Origin: Desulfobacula sp.
GTDB taxonomy: Bacteria > Desulfobacterota > Desulfobacteria > Desulfobacterales > Desulfobacteraceae
Direction of reading: 5' to 3'
NCBI GenBank assembly: GCA_027858355.1
Contig: JAQICW010000250.1
Span: 1-9,887, forward strand
DNA: 9,887 bases
The position numbers and the translations under genes were made by a program. Below, in pieces: positions 8,527 to 9,887 of the stretch; the stretch's first letter is position 1, and every line of letters begins with the position of its first letter. The notes below the pieces were generated by a model, which saw only the letters and a list, made by a program, of their open reading frames with translations, was not told the origin of the DNA and made no database searches.

Positions 8527-8532
8527 ATTATA
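8527..8532 (-). promoter_or_regulatory. Candidate -10 box for the four-gene leftward operon
   Basis: The minus strand carries a perfect TATAAT here, preceded by TTTAC. The -35 region 17 bases upstream (8550-8555, AAAACA) is a weak match to TTGACA. Transcription would begin near 8520 and give a leader of about 75 bases before the ATG at 8445. The TTG at 8514 would be almost at the transcript end, which also argues against that start. The composition is AT-rich, so a chance match is possible. Confidence 0.4.
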
Positions 8533-8559
8533 GTAAATGTAAACCTCACTGTTTTAGCA

Positions 8560-8590
8560 GCAATTTTCTGGTGATTCCCAGGGCAATTGC
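8560..8590. repeat. Interrupted hairpin in the divergent intergenic region
   Basis: GCAATT (8560-8565) pairs with AATTGC (8585-8590). Inside it CTGG (8568-8571) pairs with CCAG (8578-8581) around the 6-base loop TGATTC. Read as plus-strand RNA, two more T-G wobble pairs would join both helices, leaving one bulged C at 8584. Neither side is followed by a T tract, so it is not a typical terminator. The right arm is part of the 8-base palindrome GCAATTGC (8583-8590). It could be a protein-binding site or an intergenic repeat; function unknown. Confidence 0.45.
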
Positions 8591-8631
8591 ATGTAGATTT
8601 GAAAATTTCAGATGGTTATTCTAAATCTGTG

Positions 8632-8663
8632 ATATTGACACAATTTGTATAGCAATATATTTT
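8632..8663 (+). promoter_or_regulatory. Candidate promoter of the acyltransferase gene with overlapping inverted repeat
   Basis: A perfect -35 TTGACA (8635-8640) is followed, 15 to 17 bases later, by TATATT (8656-8661) or TATTTT (8658-8663). Transcription would start near 8668-8672, almost on the ATG at 8672, predicting a leaderless or very short leader. The inverted repeat ATATTG (8632-8637) / CAATAT (8653-8658), with a smaller ACAA-T-TTGT palindrome (8640-8648) inside, covers the promoter and could be a repressor site. All of this lies in AT-rich DNA, so the evidence is modest. Confidence 0.4.
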
Positions 8664-8671
8664 GGTAGTCT

Positions 8672-9412
8672 ATGAAAAAAATTCTACATCTTCTCTATCA
8701 GCCATATAAGTGGCTTGTATATATTCCATTTTTTGGTCTCTCTACACTCATTTTCGGTGCAATTGCTGCCATCCTGGCCTTCCTGATTAATGCCCGGGTG
8801 GCAAGTTATATCGGCGGTGCCATATGGGCTCGTCTAAATATCTGGATGGTACCGATATTTGTAACCGTATCTGGAAGAGAAAATATCGATATTAAACAAT
8901 CTTACGTGGTGATTGCCAATCATCAGAGTGCATTTGATATTTTTGTCTTATATGGTTTCCTTGATATAGATTTTAAATGGGTAATGAAACATGAACTGAG
9001 AAAATTACCCGGTATAGGTATTGGGTGTGAAAAAGTGGGACACATTTTTATTGACCGTTCTGATCATGAATCTGCTCTAAAAACGCTTAGCATGGCCAAA
9101 GAAAAAATAGTCAATGGTACATCAATCATCTTTTTTCCCGAAGGAACCCGCAGTTCTGATGGGATAATCAGGGATTTCAAAAAAGGCGCTTTCAAGATGG
9201 CGCTTGATTTGGATCTGCCAATCCTGCCGGTGACAATCATCGGAACAAAGGAGATACTTCCTAATAAAACGCTGAATCTTTTCCCGGGTAAGGTCTTGAT
9301 GAAGATTCATGAACCGATATCAGTAAAAGATTATTCAGATGAGAATATCAACGAACTCATTAAAAAAGCTCGGGAGATCATGGTTAAAGGTATAAGCAAG
9401 GGAAAGAATTAG
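8672..9412 (+). CDS. plsC: 1-acyl-sn-glycerol-3-phosphate acyltransferase (PlsC family)
   Basis: A 246-residue membrane-associated enzyme of the PlsC/LPLAT family, which acylates lysophosphatidic acid to phosphatidic acid in phospholipid synthesis. All four family blocks are visible: NHQSAFD (83-89, the catalytic His84 and Asp89), GHIFIDRS (123-130), FPEGTRSSDG (155-164) and LPILPVTI (182-189). The N terminus has a hydrophobic segment (about 17-39) and a second weaker one (45-66), likely anchoring it to the inner membrane. Length is normal. The ATG at 8672 is the first possible start because an in-frame TAG lies at 8666-8668; only a weak GGTAG-like ribosome site precedes it. It is divergent from the operon and convergent with a small frame beyond its 3' end. 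A genome can hold several paralogues, so the main plsC role is not certain. Confidence 0.92.
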   Translation: MKKILHLLYQPYKWLVYIPFFGLSTLIFGAIAAILAFLINARVASYIGGAIWARLNIWMVPIFVTVSGRENIDIKQSYVVIANHQSAFDIFVLYGFLDIDFKWVMKHELRKLPGIGIGCEKVGHIFIDRSDHESALKTLSMAKEKIVNGTSIIFFPEGTRSSDGIIRDFKKGAFKMALDLDLPILPVTIIGTKEILPNKTLNLFPGKVLMKIHEPISVKDYSDENINELIKKAREIMVKGISKGKN

Positions 9413-9585
9413 AAACAAGAGCTTAAATGCGGATTTCCAAAGATGTACATGCTTTCAATTTCTTTTTCATAGACCTGGTACCTCCTCAGATCTATGATAA
9501 GCTTATACGAAAGGCGGGCGGGATCTGCGGGATCAGGCGAGGTAAACTGGCAACATAATTGGAGACACACTTTACAGCAGTTCAA
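9409..9585 (-). CDS. Possible small cysteine-rich protein or gene remnant
   Basis: An open minus-strand frame runs from the stop at 9628-9630 to TAA at 9409-9411, which overlaps the TAG of plsC (9410-9412) in the convergent manner typical of real neighbours. From a TTG at 9585 it would encode 58 residues; a GTG at 9570 is another option and the only in-frame ATG (9450) is near the end. The start is thus unresolved. Visible features are a cysteine cluster, NCCKVCLQLCC, then SPDPADPARLSYKLIIDLRR and a charged helix-like YEKEIE before FGNPHLSSCF. Codon use and local GC look more like coding DNA than the AT-rich flank. No ribosome site fits a start. It may be a genuine small metal-binding protein or the 3' remnant of a longer, decayed gene. 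I do not recognise the family. Confidence 0.35.
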   Translation of the reverse strand: MNCCKVCLQLCCQFTSPDPADPARLSYKLIIDLRRYQVYEKEIESMYIFGNPHLSSCF

Positions 9586-9627
9586 ATCCTGAAAAATAAT
9601 GTTCTGAAATCTGCAACTATAAATTTG

Positions 9628-9887
9628 TTATATAATAAGTTGATTATCTGCATGATGAATGAATTTTCTCCTAAACACAAGATATTGTATCTGCCTATGA
9701 TGCAAAAAGCCCAATACTGTTAATAATAGTCTGGGGTTTGAAATCCGTTATTTACTCGCAGCATAAATACATAGTCCACAGTGAAAAAACTCAAAGATAC
9801 CGTTACAAATCAAAACCATTTTTCGATAAAATTTGAAGTCATTTTTATGCAAGTAGTCATGACTTTTTGCTAAACTCGCTTAGCAGG
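9628..9887. other. AT-rich stretch without a recognisable gene
   Basis: All six frames are broken every few dozen codons. The longest ATG-initiated frames are about 23 codons on either strand and show no family motif or good ribosome site. It probably carries the upstream region of whatever lies beyond 9887, or decayed sequence. Apart from the inverted repeats after 9836 I see no tRNA-like or riboswitch-like structure. Confidence 0.5.
9836..9865. repeat. Inverted repeat near the window edge
   Basis: AAGTCAT (9836-9842) and ATGACTT (9859-9865) form 7-base inverted arms 16 bases apart. The right arm is part of the perfect 10-base palindrome AGTCATGACT (9855-9864). A further small stem, GCTAA/TTAGC around ACTCGC, follows at 9869-9884, with a short T run (9864-9868) between them. 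Could be an operator, a weak terminator of an unseen gene, or part of an intergenic repeat family. Confidence 0.35.

Noticed and set aside
9423..9487. Minus-strand GAGGAGG followed after 10 bases by a 15-codon frame beginning MKKKLKAC
   Set aside because: The ribosome site is excellent, but the frame stops after 15 codons and lies inside the better-looking cysteine-rich frame, where AGGAGG is explained by an Arg-Arg pair. A chance match is most likely, though a start truncated by frameshift cannot be excluded.
9497..9506. 10-base palindrome ATAAGCTTAT
   Set aside because: It is isolated, lies within the possible small coding frame, and has no accompanying repeat or promoter; such palindromes arise often by chance.
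9652..9723. Plus-strand 23-codon frame beginning with two ATGs
   Set aside because: It has no ribosome site or recognisable motif, and its length is expected by chance in AT-rich DNA.

Overview
The window looks like bacterial chromosome of moderately low GC, roughly low-to-mid forties percent by eye. Compact same-strand genes, a methyltransferase-like paralogue of uroporphyrinogen decarboxylase (URO-D), and overall protein style suggest an anaerobic Gram-negative bacterium, possibly a sulfate reducer of the Desulfobacterota. This placement is an inference; no taxonomic marker is present. I see no rRNA, tRNA, CRISPR array, transposase or phage gene.

Layout. About 85 percent of the window is a leftward (minus-strand) run of four genes, read from 8445 down to 21: a URO-D/MtaA-superfamily protein, a major facilitator transporter, a monoacylglycerol-lipase-like alpha/beta hydrolase, and a 1720-residue DNA-processing protein. 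The first two overlap by 8 bases (ATGACTAA), the second and third are 53 bases apart, and the third and fourth overlap by 32 bases, so the four are probably one operon. A 226-base divergent gap (8446-8671) holds candidate promoters for both directions and a hairpin. A rightward plsC-type acyltransferase gene (8672-9412) follows. The last 475 bases have no obvious large gene, but a cysteine-rich minus-strand reading frame ends exactly on the plsC stop (9409-9411). The remaining AT-rich stretch to 9887 shows only small inverted repeats.

How the genes may work together. The URO-D paralogue and the transporter plausibly form a uptake-and-use pair for a small, perhaps methylated, organic compound, although no corrinoid protein gene is next to them. 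The hydrolase and the divergent acyltransferase both fit lipid or ester metabolism. The large protein is the most remarkable item. It combines a DEDD-type 3'-5' exonuclease domain, an SF2 RecQ-type helicase and an SF1 UvrD/Rep-type helicase in one chain. That is a complete set of motors plus a nuclease for DNA repair, recombination or possibly defence. Its place at the end of a metabolic operon gives no functional clue.
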